64,000 bases of DNA from Selaginella tamariscina (GCA_003024785.1 PUQB01000759.1:40433-104432), one strand, 5' to 3'. Shown: positions 23,542 to 36,840, counted from the first letter of the stretch. Numbers and translations are program-made. The notes: a model not told the origin generated them from the letters alone.

Positions 23542-23679
23542 TGTAAGATCCACGTGTACGGCTGCATGTGCACATACTATTATTAGCGTAGTGGATTTTG
23601 ATAGCCGTCGGATTGGATTCAATATGGACCACTCGCTCTTATATATAAGTTAGGGTTTTTGAATTAATAGATATACACA
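23542..23679 (+). repeat. 3' LTR of Gypsy element 1
   Basis: Starts TGTAAGATCCACGTGTACGG directly after the polypurine tract and ends ATATACACA. About ten percent of sites differ from the 5' LTR by eye. Confidence 0.8.
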
Positions 23680-23879
23680 TTTCTATATTTCAAGCTATTT
23701 GAGTTTTTTTTTATAATTTATCTCATTAAAGTTTTCCCATATCCTAACACTCAGTATCCTAGATCCCTCATAAATAATATTGAAATTAAAGGGGGATGTA
23801 TTCTGCAAACTAGCCAAGCCTGGTTAAAATTTTCAAAATGCAAACTTTAAAGTTAATTTATATTATGAAATGAAAGGCT

Positions 23880-24129
23880 CAAATTAGTTGTACAAAGGTG
23901 AAAAAAGTTATTTCAAGTGAAGAAAGCTGTACCTATGCAAGAACAATATATAATATATATACTATTTAATTATTTTTAATTAAACTTACAAGAAAAATTC
24001 ATCAAATGTAAGAGAAAGGTATTTTTTAATTATTTTTGTCTATATAATAAATAAATAAATTATTAATCAGTATTTGGGATTTTTTAAAACTCTATAAGCA
24101 CATATGTAATATATATAATATTATATATA

Positions 24130-24162
<33 letters not shown>

Positions 24163-24200
24163 TATGTGGCATTTCGGGACTCACCCACTCCTTTCTTCCT
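23880..24200 (+). repeat. PRP 3'-flank block without a PRP gene
   Basis: In plus orientation this matches the far 3' flank of the PRP modules: GTACAAAGGTGAAAA, AAGCTGTACCTATGCAAGAA, the AAAATTCATCAAATGTAAGA stretch, then (TG)n and TGGCATTTCGGGACTCACCC. The same block is at 35,690-36,000 (+) and, reversed, at 38,080-38,460, 45,790-46,150, 48,350-48,660, 59,130-59,460 and 61,920-62,220. The coding part that should precede it is absent. Confidence 0.7.
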
Positions 24201-24649
24201 TCTTTTTCAACTTACTATTTAATCTTTTTAGACTTTAAAAAATTATTAACTTGTCATTCAATTCAATCAACAAAAGTTATAAATTAATTTGACTTAAATT
24301 AAAAAAAAATTATGAAATCAAATAAAAAATTTTTGCTTATTTTGTATTTGATCTATATTTAATGATTTTTAAAAATTATATCTACATTCTCACCTACTGT
24401 GTTGTTATTTTGAACTTGAGTTACTTGGTTTTATTTTAGAACCACATTTTCAGAACTAATTTTCATATTCAAAGTTATACCTACTATACTTAACATTTTG
24501 CAACTTTAATTTAATTTTTTAATAATTATTATTTATTATTTAATTTAATTTAAATTAAAAACTTAGTTAACTTAATAATTATTTACTTTTTCATCAAATT
24601 TGATGACTATTTCATATCTTTTAATGCATGGAAATACTTGGCCTGAAGA
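24201..24649. other. AT-rich spacer
   Basis: About 450 bp of AT-rich sequence between the orphan PRP 3' flank and the orphan PRP promoter. No gene seen. Confidence 0.5.
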
Positions 24650-24960
24650 AAAACTTCCCTTAAAGGAGACTACCTTATTAACCTTAACGATGTGACGTCC
24701 GTGTCAACTCTTAGTAGCTAAGTATATATTTAAAATATATTTTGTATATATGAGAGAGATATTTATTACATTCTATTGGAAGCACCAGACTATGTGTAAT
24801 TTTTAATCTTGTAATTGTCAACAGAAAAACTTGACTTTGCCTCTCACCTTAGTAAAGACAAGATAACCTTAAGAAAAAAAATATACGCAACAAAGGTAAT
24901 TTAGTTTAATTTATAAGTTAACACACTCACACTCGTATATAAATATAACCTGAATGGTTA
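24650..24960 (+). promoter_or_regulatory. Orphan PRP promoter (no gene attached)
   Basis: Matches the upstream region of the PRP genes in order: GACGTCCGTGTCAACTCTTA, ACATTCTATTGGAAGCACCA, AACTTGACTTTGCCTCTCAC, TAGTAAAGACAAGATAACC and ACACACTCACACTCGTATAT. In intact units this is followed within about 100 bp by the 5'-UTR intron and the MEIKVF start; here similarity stops at about 24,960 and no PRP coding sequence follows. A relic of a lost or deleted unit. Confidence 0.75.
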
Positions 24961-27060
24961 TAAATTTATCATTTTCACTATTTTATATTCACTTTCATGA
25001 TTGCTCTTATTAAGATCTTCATGAATATCTCTATTAATTGTTGGGCATATCATTCATCGATTGCTCAATTTCATCCGTTTCACTTATTGTTTCTTCTTCA
25101 ACATACATTACTTCATAAAAAGATCCTCATCTTGCTCGTATTTTACTACTTCATGGTGCAAAACAAAATTTAATGATAAAATATCCTTGTTGTGTAATTT
25201 TTCTATCAAGTTAATTATTTACTTCCCATTGTTTGTTATATCTGTAAGTACCTCTACTCACTTTTTACCCATTACATCTTGTGCAAAATAGAAGTAAGAA
25301 ATGTTTCAATCTTACAATGTTGAATACCTTAACTTAAGTAATGAAGTATACTTAAACTACACATTGATTCATGTATGTATCTTATTAACTATGTATAAAC
25401 CAAATGGTATAAAAATATTGTTTTAAACACATGACTAACCATGTCAATTCAAAAACCTCTATTAAAAGCCAATTAGACATTTAGTCATGTATAAAGCTAT
25501 GTGTTTCTTTTTTTTTTTTGTCGAAGTCATATAAAAGACAATAAAAAATTTAAATTCACATTTTTTTACTTGTTGTGATACCTACAGCCTTCAATAGAGT
25601 TCATTACCACATCACAAAGAGCTACAAGGGTTTGTATGTCTCGAGAAAGTGGAACATGACAGAAGCCTTACCGGGTATACTATTTAAAGGGTGAACATGA
25701 TTGGGCTTTGATCGTTGCATGTAATAAAGACAACATTGATTTCATCATCATAGATATACGTGACGAAGTCTGAACAAAATTGTAAGAGCTCCAATACTGA
25801 ACTAAATTCTTAAAAAGAGAATATGGCATTTTCTTCATAATGAAGCAAAAAGACCTTTTCTTACTTTAACAAAGGTTGCTACTGAAGAAGGAGTGCGAAT
25901 TTGGTTTCTTAAAAAAATCATAGGTTCTAAAAATGATAGTCTACATGGTCAAATTCATGGCAAGCCCCAATACTAATGAATCCATTGGAAGGTCTTGCAT
26001 ATATTGTGGTTCAGGCTGCATACATTTTGTACAGTGAATTGATAAAATAAGTATATTCATCTTATAAAAAATAATAGAAATACTCCTTTCATTTTACTCC
26101 TCGCCAAAGGGCAAAAGTTCCCCTCCCTTCTAACTTGCACTCTCACTATTCTTAACTATTTAGGATTGACATGGCCAACATCTCCCTATCATGAGATTAT
26201 TAAGGGATCTAATAAGGTCCAAGGGCATGTCAAAACCATATTATTTGGGGAAAGCCCAAGAGTAGTACAAAAACTCCTCAAGGGGAAACCATATTATGAG
26301 GAGGGTGTGGTATCAAAAATTGCAACACATCAAGCATCACAAGGCATTGGAGGTATATTGTGCCTAAATTCTTCTTTCAAAGGATATCTTATTAAACATT
26401 CTTTATCATCGGCATTTTAAGAGAATAAAGAAATTAACAAGAACATGGACATCTTAAGGATTGTGAAGAAAGATTATAAAAGAAAGATTATTTCACTCTT
26501 TACGTGGAGGTTCTACAAGATAAAGGAGAAAAAAATGGAAACAAAGTAGTGGTGTTTTTAAATTGGGATGCCGATGGCTTTGCATTTGAAAGATTAATTG
26601 GTGAATGAGGACAACAAGGCAAACGTAATGTTGATGATAAAGGGAACAACATAGACACAGATTTGGAACGCATAGAAGATGTCCCACTTGAGTCACAACA
26701 CAAGCCTCCTCATCAAATCAAGACAAAAGATTAACATTGTAACTAAAATGGGAATGATACATGAAAATGAGAATAAAAAAAATCTTTAATTAATAATTAC
26801 GTATTAATTATTAATATTTTAAATATACATTTTTAAATAATATTCTTTCTTTAAACATCTATTATTTTAAAAATTATTTCTTTAAATTAAAAATTGCTAA
26901 TTAAATAATTAAAATTATTAATTATTAAAGAAAAATAGGACTATGGACATTCCCATTTTAATTACAATGTTCATAAATAGGAGGGTAAAGAAAAAAAAAA
27001 GGTGATTATAATTGTCTTAATAATGAAAGAATAGATAAATATGCACAAAATGTGATAGCC
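24961..27060. other. AT-rich region without recognised genes
   Basis: About 2.1 kb. Short open stretches occur near 26,166-26,420 and 26,500-26,730, the latter with an acidic, transposon-like reading (DADGFAFERLIGE), but I cannot assign a family. It may be a decayed DNA element into which Gypsy element 2 inserted, because a similar low-complexity coding-like texture resumes at 31.9-32.2 kb. Confidence 0.4.
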
Positions 27061-27065
27061 TATTC

Positions 27066-27202
27066 ATGTACAAACCCTGCTTAAATATAGGAAACCTTCT
27101 GCCACGTGGCACACATGCAACACATGGCGCTAACACATGGGGGCCAAATCACCACCCATGTGTTATTACGCATGTGTGTATATATATATACAACATCTTA
27201 CA
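27066..27202 (-). repeat. 3' LTR of Gypsy element 2
   Basis: Minus-strand start TGTAAGATGTTGTATATATA at 27,202; matches the LTR ending at 31,763. The inner boundary is approximate. Confidence 0.7.
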
Positions 27203-30200
27203 TTATCCTCCCACTGCGCTGTGTAGATGGTGATGGATCTGATGCTCCTAGATCCGTGTGAGCTGGCTCATCTAAGGTATAACCGAATGTATTCAACGGG
27301 TCTTGAACAACAAACCGTTTCATTCAAACTACGTGAACTATCTCAACCTCATGAGATCCCACTAACTGTACTTGATACACTTGAGGACCAACCTTTCGAA
27401 ATACTCGGTAAGGACCAAGCCACTTATGTAATAAGCCAATTGCAAGCCAGGTGCAGTCAGCTTGGGAAAATGTACCAGGACTAAGTCACTATCAGCAAAA
27501 TCTAGTGGAATTTAATGTCGTGCATTAATAAGAAATTACTGCCGTATTTGAACTCGACCAAGATGTTTAGCAAACTTTGCACGTAGAAGAGGTAAAACAG
27601 CATCCAAATGTCGAGCCCACATTTTGCATCCTCGACACGTGGTAGATTCGATGATAACCCCAATTCACTAGGCAACTTAGGATCATATCCATACAATGCC
27701 TTGAATGGAGAGATGCTAATCGAACTCTAAATGCCTGTTACATAAGCAAATCTCAAGCATCACAAATACCAATCTCAGTCAGTGTAATTGAAGTTCACAT
27801 ACTTCGAGATCATACCCTTGAAGGTCCGATTCAATCGCTCTACAAACCGTCAGTTTGTGGATGATATGGAGAGGCAAATGAGTGTTTTACCCCTAACCTC
27901 TCACATAACACTCAGAATACCTTTACAATAAAGCGGGGCCATTATCTGATAACATCCGTTCTGACAAGAATGCTGCAAAACCACATTATCGAATAGAAAC
28001 AAAACTATTGACATGGCAGTTGCATCCGGAAGGGCACCAACCTCCACCCAACGAGTTAAATAATCAAATACCACAATGATGTATTGATTACCTTGAGAAA
28101 AACGTGAAAAAGGTCCCATTAAATCCACTGCAATTAACTCAAAAGGGCGAGAGATAATGATGGATTCTAACACCCCATGGCCGAGTCGTAAAAGGACAAT
28201 GGGACAGCTTTGGATATACCTGATCACATCACCACACATGCTGGCCAATAAAAGGATCGGCGAAGCTTTCTAACACTCGTTAGTGACCAAGATGACCTTC
28301 AACAATAGGTGAATCATGATATGCTCGAAGAAGGTGTGGAACATATGTAGAGGGTACAGCCAGACGCCATCTGTCTTTTGGATTTGTCCCAAAAAACCAT
28401 CATGAAATCGAAATTAAACATGATATTGTCGAAACCAAGGTTTAAAAGAAGGATTGCAAATGCATCGCGTAATTGCCTCGTCCATGGTTCATGTTTTTGA
28501 GCATCCTGCCACTGTTCCAAGGATGGTAAATCGACATCGAATACTTGAGGGGCTTGTATTAAGCTGAACGCTGCAGCTACTGCATGAGCAGGCAAAGTGG
28601 AATCAAAAAGGGGTGCTCAAAAAGTGCATCCGCATCCACCATTGTTCGCCCAGGCCTGTGCACCACCTTAAAGTTATATACTTAGAGACATAATGCCCAT
28701 TTGCTACACGACCCACTAAATTCTTCCCTTTTAATAAGGAAGTGACAGCAGCATGATCACACTCCAAAAGTGTTTCACTCCCATGTAAGTAGCATGAAGT
28801 CGTTCAAAACCCCAAACAGCAGCAAGGCATTCTTTTTCAGTAGTGGAATAATTTGCTCAGCAGGCTCGAGTACTCGACTAATGTAAGCCACTGAGTGTCG
28901 AATTGAAGGATCCGTAACATTGTTTGCATCAACACACCACCAATACCAATATCTAAGGCATCTATTTGTAAAATGAACGGATGAGTAAAATCTGGGTATT
29001 GAAGCAACGGTGGAGTTGTTAGGAACTCTTTTAACTGGTTAAATGCCTGTTGACACTTATGAGTCCACCTGAAAGGTACATGTGGATGAACTAATCCCGA
29101 AGAGGGGCAATTCGATTAGCAGATGATCGATGAATTGACCCAAGTATTGCATCTGCCTAAGAAACACTGGACTTCCTGTACAGTACGAGGACGAGGGAAC
29201 TCTCGAACAGCTCCAACTTTGTTGGATCCACCTATAAACCCTCTCGAGATATACGGTAACCCAAGTAAGTGGTGTTGGTCGATCCGAACACACACTTTCA
29301 GTTTCAACTTCAAGCTGACTTCTCAAATTGAATCAAGAACTCGCCGTACATCACGAATGTGATCTTCCTAAGAACCAAACCCATGAATTAGCACACATCA
29401 ATGAAATCGGCAGTGATATCGGCATATCTAAAAGAAGCTCATCCATCATGCGTTGAAAGGTAGCAGGAGCTGAAGTCAATCCAAACGGCATGACCAAAAA
29501 CTCGTAAAGACCAAATGGTGTCCGAAGGCCGTTTTTGGAATATCCTCCTCAGCCATAAGAACATGCCAATATCCTGACCAAATCCAACTTAGTAAACCAT
29601 CGACTCTGACCCAAATGATTTAATAGATCGGCAGAGTTCGGAAGTGGATAAACATCTTTGATGATAACATTGTTGAGAGGTCGGTAATCCACACAAAATC
29701 GGAGAGATCCATCAGGCTTGGGAACCAAATGAGGTTCACATGCCCATGGACTCCGTGATGGATGACACACACTTACATTATATCAATAACAGCTGTTCGC
29801 ATGGCTGATAACTCTTTTGGTGATTTGCGTCGAACCGGACTTTGAAAGGCTTTGCATTGCCGATGGGTATACAATGTCGAGTCTTCACACTGCACCTTGG
29901 GACAAATCAAATTTGAACAAACTTGCATACTGCTACTTAAGTTATTCGATGCAGTGTGCTCGATACTCGGTGACGAATTCCGGCATTTGAACCTTGTTGA
30001 GATGAACACCACCCCAAGACTAATCAAAGGAGCTGTATGCGTGATACAAACAGCAACAAGCTTCTGGACGTAAAGGAACAGACTGCAGAGACACAGACTT
30101 CCAAGTGTAATACGGAAGGAGAGAGTGAAAAATCACATACCTTTCGACTGCTTTTAACCAATCAATCCCAGAATAATGTCAAAGACCTGGGAAGGGATAA

Positions 30201-31619
30201 CCCTAAGAGACCCAGAGGGAAACTTACAGTTGGCACCTAATTAGCATAGTCAAAGTGGTGTACTGTGATACTGCATAAAACTACCCATTACCATATAAAT
30301 GTGCAAGACCTTATCTGCACGTCTCAAGGATAATGACACCATGCGCCAGAGAAGTAGTTATGGAAGACATACTAGATCCTATATCCACAAGCACTGTACT
30401 GAAACATTATTCACTCGTGCAGAAATGTGAAAACTGGATGATTTGGTGGAACTTGTAACCCTTGATATGCATAGCAAAAAAAGCATGGAGGTGGAGTTTC
30501 CATCGCAAAGATCCCTCCGTCACTTATACGATTACTGGTTTTCCTGCAACAGATCCACCGCAAGAGAAGCATCGTCATATGGAAGCTCATCATCAGACAT
30601 AATGGCCGCCACAAGTACACCATCCGAAACATATGGTCACCAGCTTGGATGTGGTGGACGCCAATCAGGATACACATTACATACCCGCCATGTTTAGGTG
30701 CCCAACAATGAACTTAATTGGGTTGACCTGCATTGTTCTGATTCCTCCTGTCACAAATCCATGGATTTTGACCACCACGGGTAGGAACTGGAGTAGGTGC
30801 AGGATGATTTTGGTGGAGGTGATCCATGGGTGGGCCCCGAGGTTGACCACGAAGGGCTTGTCGTGCGGTACATATGCAGCAGTGTCAACCTCCATTGGAT
30901 CAGCACATTGAATAGGAGGAGTAGATAACCCAAGGGACCATGGCCCTCACCAGGTACCAACTTAATGTTGAGTCTTAGTGCAAATTCTTCCAATGTGGAG
31001 GACGAAGACCCGAATGAATCGAACAAGTTCGAGTTGCATAGTCGGCCATAACATACCGAGCTTAATGGGCTCAGGTATGTTAGGATATGCACGTCGAGCT
31101 AAATCCCCGAACTTAATACTGAACCGCATAACAAACTCACTAGGATGTTGTCGTATCACAATGCAGTTGTTGAAAGCATCATCTGAATCCAATTTTGCTG
31201 AACGTACGTTTGAGGCATTCCATCAATCGATTATTATTGGCTTGAATCTTTGCAACCAATCATTATACACTTGAGCGCAGGGCCTTCCAAACATGTAAGA
31301 AATTCTCTGAGAGCACAGGCCTCATCCCAACCATGGTAAACGAACAATAACTTGGAAATGATCAAACCAGTGGTATACATCATCTCCTGGATCACCACAA
31401 AAAGATCGGGGTCGAACCCTCGGATTTGTGGCATGTGAAGAAGACGAAGAAGTACTAGAAGTAATCCCCCGACAAGAGGCTCGGGCGGGGAAGAGGAGAC
31501 GGACCCTCAACAAAGTGCTCTAATAACTTCGTTTGTGCATCAATAGCAGTAACAATAATCTAAAAGCGTCTCTATATTCATTGTCATGGAAACAAGAAAA
31601 AGGAAGCAAAAGAAAGGGA

Positions 31620-31763
31620 TAAACCCTACTTAAATACAAGAAACCTTCTACCATGTGGCACACATGCGACACGTGGTGCTGACACATGGGGCAGATCACC
31701 ACCCATGTGTCACTATGCATGTGTATATAACACATGCATATATTTAGTATACAATATCTTACA
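31620..31763 (-). repeat. 5' LTR of Gypsy element 2
   Basis: Minus-strand start TGTAAGATATTGTATACTAA at 31,763. Shares the CACATGGGTGGTGAT block with the 3' LTR. The inner end is approximate. Confidence 0.7.
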
Positions 31764-33650
31764 ATATGTAAATTTAATATTGATGTACATCTCAAGATAT
31801 ATTCCTAAAACTATTAACAAGCACTTTTAATTTGAAGGAACTTATCCATAATTAAAAAAAGTTCTCCAATTTATTATACAACTCCAAACAATGTGCAGCA
31901 ATATAACCCAAAATGGAAGCACCCTAGTGCATTAGCAAGCACAACACAATTGGTAGCAACAACCACTACATCGGTAAACACTCATGGACGAGGCACAAGC
32001 CAATAATACTAGCACTTTTAGATGCCAAGGAGTATGAGACTAGATGATGAACCAAGTCATGGAAGCTTGCCAAAGCAACTGGCACCTAAACGATGTGTGC
32101 AAATTGGCAAGGGGCCCATGGATGAACTCAAGAAAGGACTCTTAGTAAACTTAGATCTCCCAAGAAAACCTCCTTGATAGTTAACAACTATTTTGTCTTT
32201 TTGACTTTAATAGGGATGAGAAGTGAGGGTCAAATCGCATGCGTATATAACATATGTTATAGGATCTTCATGATGTCCTTCACAAACATACCATTTACGT
32301 GTGCAATGGGATGGACCCTCTTCAAACTTTTCTTTAAGAAAAAATTCTTATGGTTATCTAGACTTTGGGACAAAGTCATAATGTGAAAGAAATGGTCTTG
32401 GTGATCACACAATGTTATCTCTTATTTTTTTCAAAAGGGGAACCTCATTGTTAACCATAACTATTGCATTGGCTTGGGAAAGGTGAACTTTGAAGACTTA
32501 AAAAAAGAGGTGTTTGTTAAGTGCAAAAGATTTTTCACTTCATACTTAAAATAAAAGTCTAATGTAAGAAATTGGCAGTTAATTTTGTAAATATAGTGTA
32601 TTAAAATGCCCCCAACTCCAAAATTATTAGATTACACCTTACTACATACAACTTATTCAATTATAAGCATGAGAAGGCTGATAAAGTGATTGATAAGTTG
32701 TTAACTATTTTATTACATAAGAAGGATGACTTTTCACAACTATATAATATAACCATTTGAGATCCCTTATGACTAATATTATTTAACACACTACTAAAAC
32801 TTAAATTGGTAAGTCGTATAAGGTTAGGTATAAATTTAGAGAATATAAGGCTAATTAATTATTCTTCTAACCTAAAATTTAAAGCAACTCTATGAAGATG
32901 ATTTATTCAATCCAGAATAATACATTATTAATGCATGTGTTTTTGCACCTCTAGCAAAAGAAAGTCCCATTCAAGTGAAGGATTCAATTGATGCATATTA
33001 CTTATAAATAACATTTATTCAACAGATTAAATTAATTTAAGTTGTAAATATATATTGTATATTTTAGTAGTTCACATTAATTGTATTCTTATATAATTAA
33101 ATATACATGTTTTAATTTAAATAATGCTAATTAAATAATTAATAAATGTTAAAATTTATATAAAGTTTTTAAATTAATAAATACTTATTTTTTTATTTTA
33201 AAAGACAACTATTGCAAAGGAATTTACTAATTCACAACCAAAAACAACCAAAAACATGAAGAACATATGCAGTCGATGGTTTAGCTTTCTAATAAACACT
33301 AATAAATATGATAATAAGGCATTTCAATAAACTAAGAGTTGTTTAAGTTTTATACACTATTGGGGATAAAGGTAAAGAAATTTGTGTTATGATAGGAAGT
33401 ATATATGATATAAATTTGTCAGTTCCTGATGTGTAATTGTGTAACATAATAATAAAGCATATTTTCAATCAACTAATCGCCAGTGTTTACTCTGTATCGG
33501 CATTGTAAATTGCCAAAAGTTGTTAGACCATGATTTCATAAAAAGACGCAAATTTTATAATTTTATAACTTAAACAAAACAACATCCTTTTGTATGGAAT
33601 ATACTGAATTTTTCTTATACGGGAATATCTCTCTCGAGATATATTTACAA
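31764..33650. other. AT-rich region without recognised genes
   Basis: About 1.9 kb. A moderately GC-richer patch (31,900-32,170) has a coding-like look but no recognised protein. The rest is AT-rich. Nothing else supportable. Confidence 0.45.
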
Positions 33651-33659
33651 TATTAGACG

Positions 33660-34119
33660 AGACCACTCCTGTAACCTTAACATCCAATGTGACAATGTAA
33701 CGTTCGTGTTAACTCTTAGGTAGCAGTATAATTAGCTTAGTATATATTAAAAATATATACAAAATATATTCTGTATAATCTTTACAATATCACAAACAGC
33801 TATACGAGATACGTGTTACATTCTATTGGAAGCACCAAACTACGTCTTGTAATGCCAGCAAAAACTTGACTTTGCCTCTCACTTAGTAAAAGACAAGAAG
33901 AAAAGTATATATATATACGTATAAAAATATTTTAATTTAATTTATGGCTGGAACACACTCACACGAGTATATATATAACCCTCTCGAACAATGGAAAGCT
34001 TCACAGCTCCAGAGCAAGCAGTAAATTTCACATTCAATCGTCTAGTTTCAGAGTTTCACATATAGTTCAAATTCAAGAATTTAGTTTCACTTGCAAAACA
34101 TTACAGGCAGTTTCACGTC
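33660..34119 (+). promoter_or_regulatory. PRP unit 1 promoter and 5'-UTR intron
   Basis: Shares with the other PRP units the blocks ACATTCTATTGGAAGCACCA (near 33,817), AACTTGACTTTGCCTCTCAC and GAGTATATATATAACCCTCT (TATA-like), then AGCTCCAGAGCAAGCAG, a ~95-bp intron-like stretch and the acceptor ACATTACAG just before the GCAGTTTCACGTC leader and ATG. The 5'-UTR intron is conserved in all copies with an upstream region. Confidence 0.7.
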
Positions 34120-34840
34120 ATGGAGATCAAGGTCTTCTCGCTTTTACTACTGGCAATAATCACACAATGTGAGGCTAAGGACTACTACAAATATCCACCT
34201 CCTGAGTACGTTCCATCTCCTGTATATAAATCACCACCGGTTTACAGTAAACCCCTCCAGTTTACAGTAAGCCACCTCCAGTAAATGCCCCCCAGCTTAT
34301 AGTAAGCCACCTCCCAGTAAACCCCTCCAGCTTACAGTAAGCCCTCCTGTTCATGTACCATCCCCAGTTGTTAAGCCACCTGTTTACAAGTCCCACCTGT
34401 TCACTGGTTTAGAAAGAGTCCTCCGCCTGGCCCTGTGCTGAAGTCTCCTCCGCCTGGCCTGAGCTGAAGTCTCCCTCCCCTGGCCCTGTGCTGAAGTCTC
34501 TCCCGCCTGGCCCTGAGCTGAAGTGTCCTCCCCCTGGCCTGAGCTGAAGTCTCCTCCGCCTGGCCCTGAGATTGAAGTCTCCTCCGCCTGGCCCTGTGAA
34601 GAAGTCTCCTCCGCCTGGCCCTGTGATGAAGTCTCCTCCGCTTGGCCCTGTGCTGAAGGCTCCCGCCTGGCCCTGAGCTGAAGTGTCCTCCCCCTGGCCC
34701 TGAGATGAAGGCTCCTCCGCCTGGCCCTGAGATGAAGGCTCCTCCGCCTGGCCCTGTGTTGAAGTCTCCTCCACCTGGCCCTGTCATGAAGTCTCCTCCA
34801 CCTGGCCCCTGTGATGAAGTCTCCGCCACCAGTCTACTAG
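34120..34840 (+). pseudogene. Extensin-like proline-rich protein, unit 1 (broken)
   Basis: Begins MEIKVFSLLLLAIITQCEAK, a secretion signal, then DYYKYPPPEYVPSPVYKSPP. The rest is built of 9-residue repeats of the KSPPPGPVL/M type encoded by 27-bp units, ending near KSPPPVY with TAG 34,838-34,840. Such proteins are secreted hydroxyproline-rich cell-wall glycoproteins; SPPP runs are glycosylation sites and VYK/YY motifs can be cross-linked. This copy changes frame several times in the repeat region (first after PVYSKP), so the literal product is short. The antisense strand is open for 182 residues across the same repeats, which I treat as a side effect of repeat structure. It is the only PRP coding copy on the plus strand; the others are all on the minus strand. 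Confidence 0.8.
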
Positions 34841-36000
34841 AGAGGTGATTTCTGCCGTATATGTATTCGCTCAGCTTCATATAGTAATAAAGCGTTTCCT
34901 TCAGTAACTGTGTGTGTGAGAGAGAGAGAGAGTTGCTGAGATATTGCATATGTTAGCCCTTGTAACTTGACAATATAGCATTCAAATAAATGAACTTGAG
35001 AGAGAGAGAGTCAGTCCGACGAGCTTCTACTGAGATCTTGCAGAGAATAGCAAGCTCGTGTCTAGCCAATTTGGAGTCCTTGCAACTTGGGATTGGCAAG
35101 TAGAAGCATTCAAAGTTGCAAAATAACTTGTCGTACGAAAGACAAATGTATCACTAAGTTGCAACTGAACTGGCTGGATGCAACAATTGTATATATTGTT
35201 ACAGATAGTTTGTAACATTTATTTTATAAGTTTTATAACTAGATAAGCTGGCTCAAAAGTTCCCATTGAATGTCACAGTCCTTGGACTGCTAGTGGTCCC
35301 AAGATTTCATACAGTACAATTGAATAAATCGAATGTCTATGTCTCTTTCTTCAGACAGACAGATCACAGGTCCGTCAAGCACATCCGGGGTTGGCGAGAA
35401 GTTTCCCAGCCTGAAAGTATTACAAGTTTTGGGGTCCACACGGGCTTCGATCAATAACTGTATATTTGTCTGATTATTACTTGTATATTTACGTAAATTG
35501 AAATATAACTCATATTCATCTATGTATATATATATATATATCTGAAATGTATATATCACGCGTTTCAAAATAACAATGTGCATATCTAAAAATATATCCT
35601 ATGTATCGTTTTAATTTCAATGCAAAATTAGGGTTAATTTACAATTTACAATGCAAGTGGGAGAATGAGTTAGAATTATTTGTACAAAGGCGAAAAGAAA
35701 GTCTAATTCACGTGAAGAAAGCTTGTACTTATGCAAGAACTAAAGAAATTATTATTATTAATATATAATGTATTTATTATCTATTTATATCTAATTATTT
35801 AAATTTAAATTTTTGTTTAAAAATTATATATATCACTATCACTATTTACAAGCACAGGTGTAATTTACAACACACACCACACACACACATATATATATCA
35901 TATATATATATATATATATATATATAATGTGTGTGTGTTGTGTGTGTGTCTGTGTCTACGTGGCATTCCGGGACACACGCTTCTCTTTCATACCTTGCCT
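34841..36000 (+). repeat. PRP unit 1 3' flank
   Basis: Conserved downstream module: leader ATTACTATATGAAGC-type sequence read in reverse order of other units, GA-rich tracts near 34,916-35,010, a CTAGTGGTCCCAAG element at about 35,290, the ACAGACAGATCACAGGTCCG exon-like block and GGGGTCCACACGGGCTTCGA near 35,431-35,450, then the far block with (CA)n/(TG)n and TGGCATTCCGGGAC. Likely 3' UTR plus flank, with an intron-like gap between the two conserved parts in other copies. Confidence 0.6.
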
Positions 36001-36840
36001 CTTTAAGGACAGCTCATTTTATATTGGTACATTTATAAAAATAAAGATGTTAATATAATTAATTTTGAATTTTTTTAACTTCATTATAAAACACTTTATG
36101 ATGAGCAAGTTTGTCTCTAATTAACAATATATATATATATACAAATTTGTATATAGTTATATATAATACAAATTTTGAAATTCTAACCCTAATTCTAACT
36201 AAATACAAACTAGATGGTAGGAGATATGTAACGCACACTTACATAAATATATGTATGTATCTAATAATATTTATAAGTATACACACACACACACACACAT
36301 ATATAATAAATATATACATAAAGTGTTTAATATAATTATGTATATATGTTTTACAATGACTAATTATATATACAATGTAGTTACATTCTGTGTGTGTGTG
36401 TGTGTGTGTTGACGTTCGTTTATGTGTATTATAAAGGCCCTTAATTAAATTTTCATGTATATATATGACTTCATAATTTTCTATAGTTCTTTTAAAATAT
36501 AAATAGTCAAGTTCAACAATTATAATTGTAATAATTTAAATTTTACATTTTAAACGATAGTTTGAGATTATAAACTTTAAGTCAATTTTAATGTTTAATT
36601 AAAAAATTATAAAAATTAATAATAATATTCAATAGAAATGATATTAGACTTTCTAAATTGATATATTACACGTCTTCTTGTGCGCAAACATCTCCTAGTG
36701 CGAGTTGTGTGTGTGTCTAACATATCTCTCCATGTGTACTTCAAAGAATTTAGACACATGTTCTGCACGAGTTGCAGACCCCCCTCAGGCAATCATCAAA
36801 TTATGAACTTGTCTCCTCTCTGGAAAATCACACCCCCACT
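36001..36840. other. AT-rich spacer with (CA)n and (TG)n
   Basis: About 840 bp with dinucleotide tracts near 36,280 and 36,390. No gene seen. Confidence 0.5.

Larger units (their letters stand above)
18834..23679 (+). mobile_element. Ty3/Gypsy LTR retrotransposon 1, broken
   Basis: A nearly full-length but broken element of about 4.85 kb. Short LTRs (18,834-18,974 and 23,542-23,679) both begin TGTAAGATCC and end ATATACACA; by eye about one site in ten differs, so the insertion is old. A purine-rich tract (GAGAGGAGGGGATC) precedes the 3' LTR. In order it has gag-like sequence (about 19,130-19,910), a protease-like stretch (20,190-20,440), reverse transcriptase (20,640-21,290), RNase H (21,500-21,920) and integrase (22,360-23,370). 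The order RT-RNase H-integrase and the RT motifs (WACEPHLV, DYRPLNE) define Ty3/Gypsy. Many breaks, roughly eight or more. It sits against the edge of the PPR fragment of arm A. No clear target duplication found. Confidence 0.9.
27066..31763 (-). mobile_element. Ty3/Gypsy LTR retrotransposon 2, broken
   Basis: About 4.7 kb on the minus strand. The LTRs are at about 31,620-31,763 (5') and 27,066-27,202 (3'); both start TGTAAGAT and share CACATGGGTGGTGAT and ATGTGTGCCACGTGG-type blocks, diverged by roughly one site in eight by eye. A purine tract (GTGGGAGGATAA) precedes the 3' LTR. Parts in order: gag-like (about 31,500-30,750), zinc-knuckle/protease area (30,680-30,100), reverse transcriptase (29,830-29,400), RNase H (29,100-28,680) and integrase (28,300-27,480). 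RT wording (SRSPWACEPHLVPKPDGS, DYRPLNN) is close to element 1, so the two are relatives. Many breaks, ten or more. An old fossil. Confidence 0.88.

Noticed and set aside
26166-26420. 84-residue plus-strand ORF
   Set aside because: No recognisable family and no flanking gene structure; could be decayed transposon, not enough to call.
18834-31763. One single nested retroelement
   Set aside because: The two LTR pairs, opposite strands and different LTR sequences show two separate Gypsy elements with 3.4 kb between them.
34401-34949. 182-residue minus-strand ORF across PRP unit 1
   Set aside because: It is the antisense of the 27-bp PRP repeats; no signal peptide or conserved motif, and it exists because the repeat unit keeps frames open.
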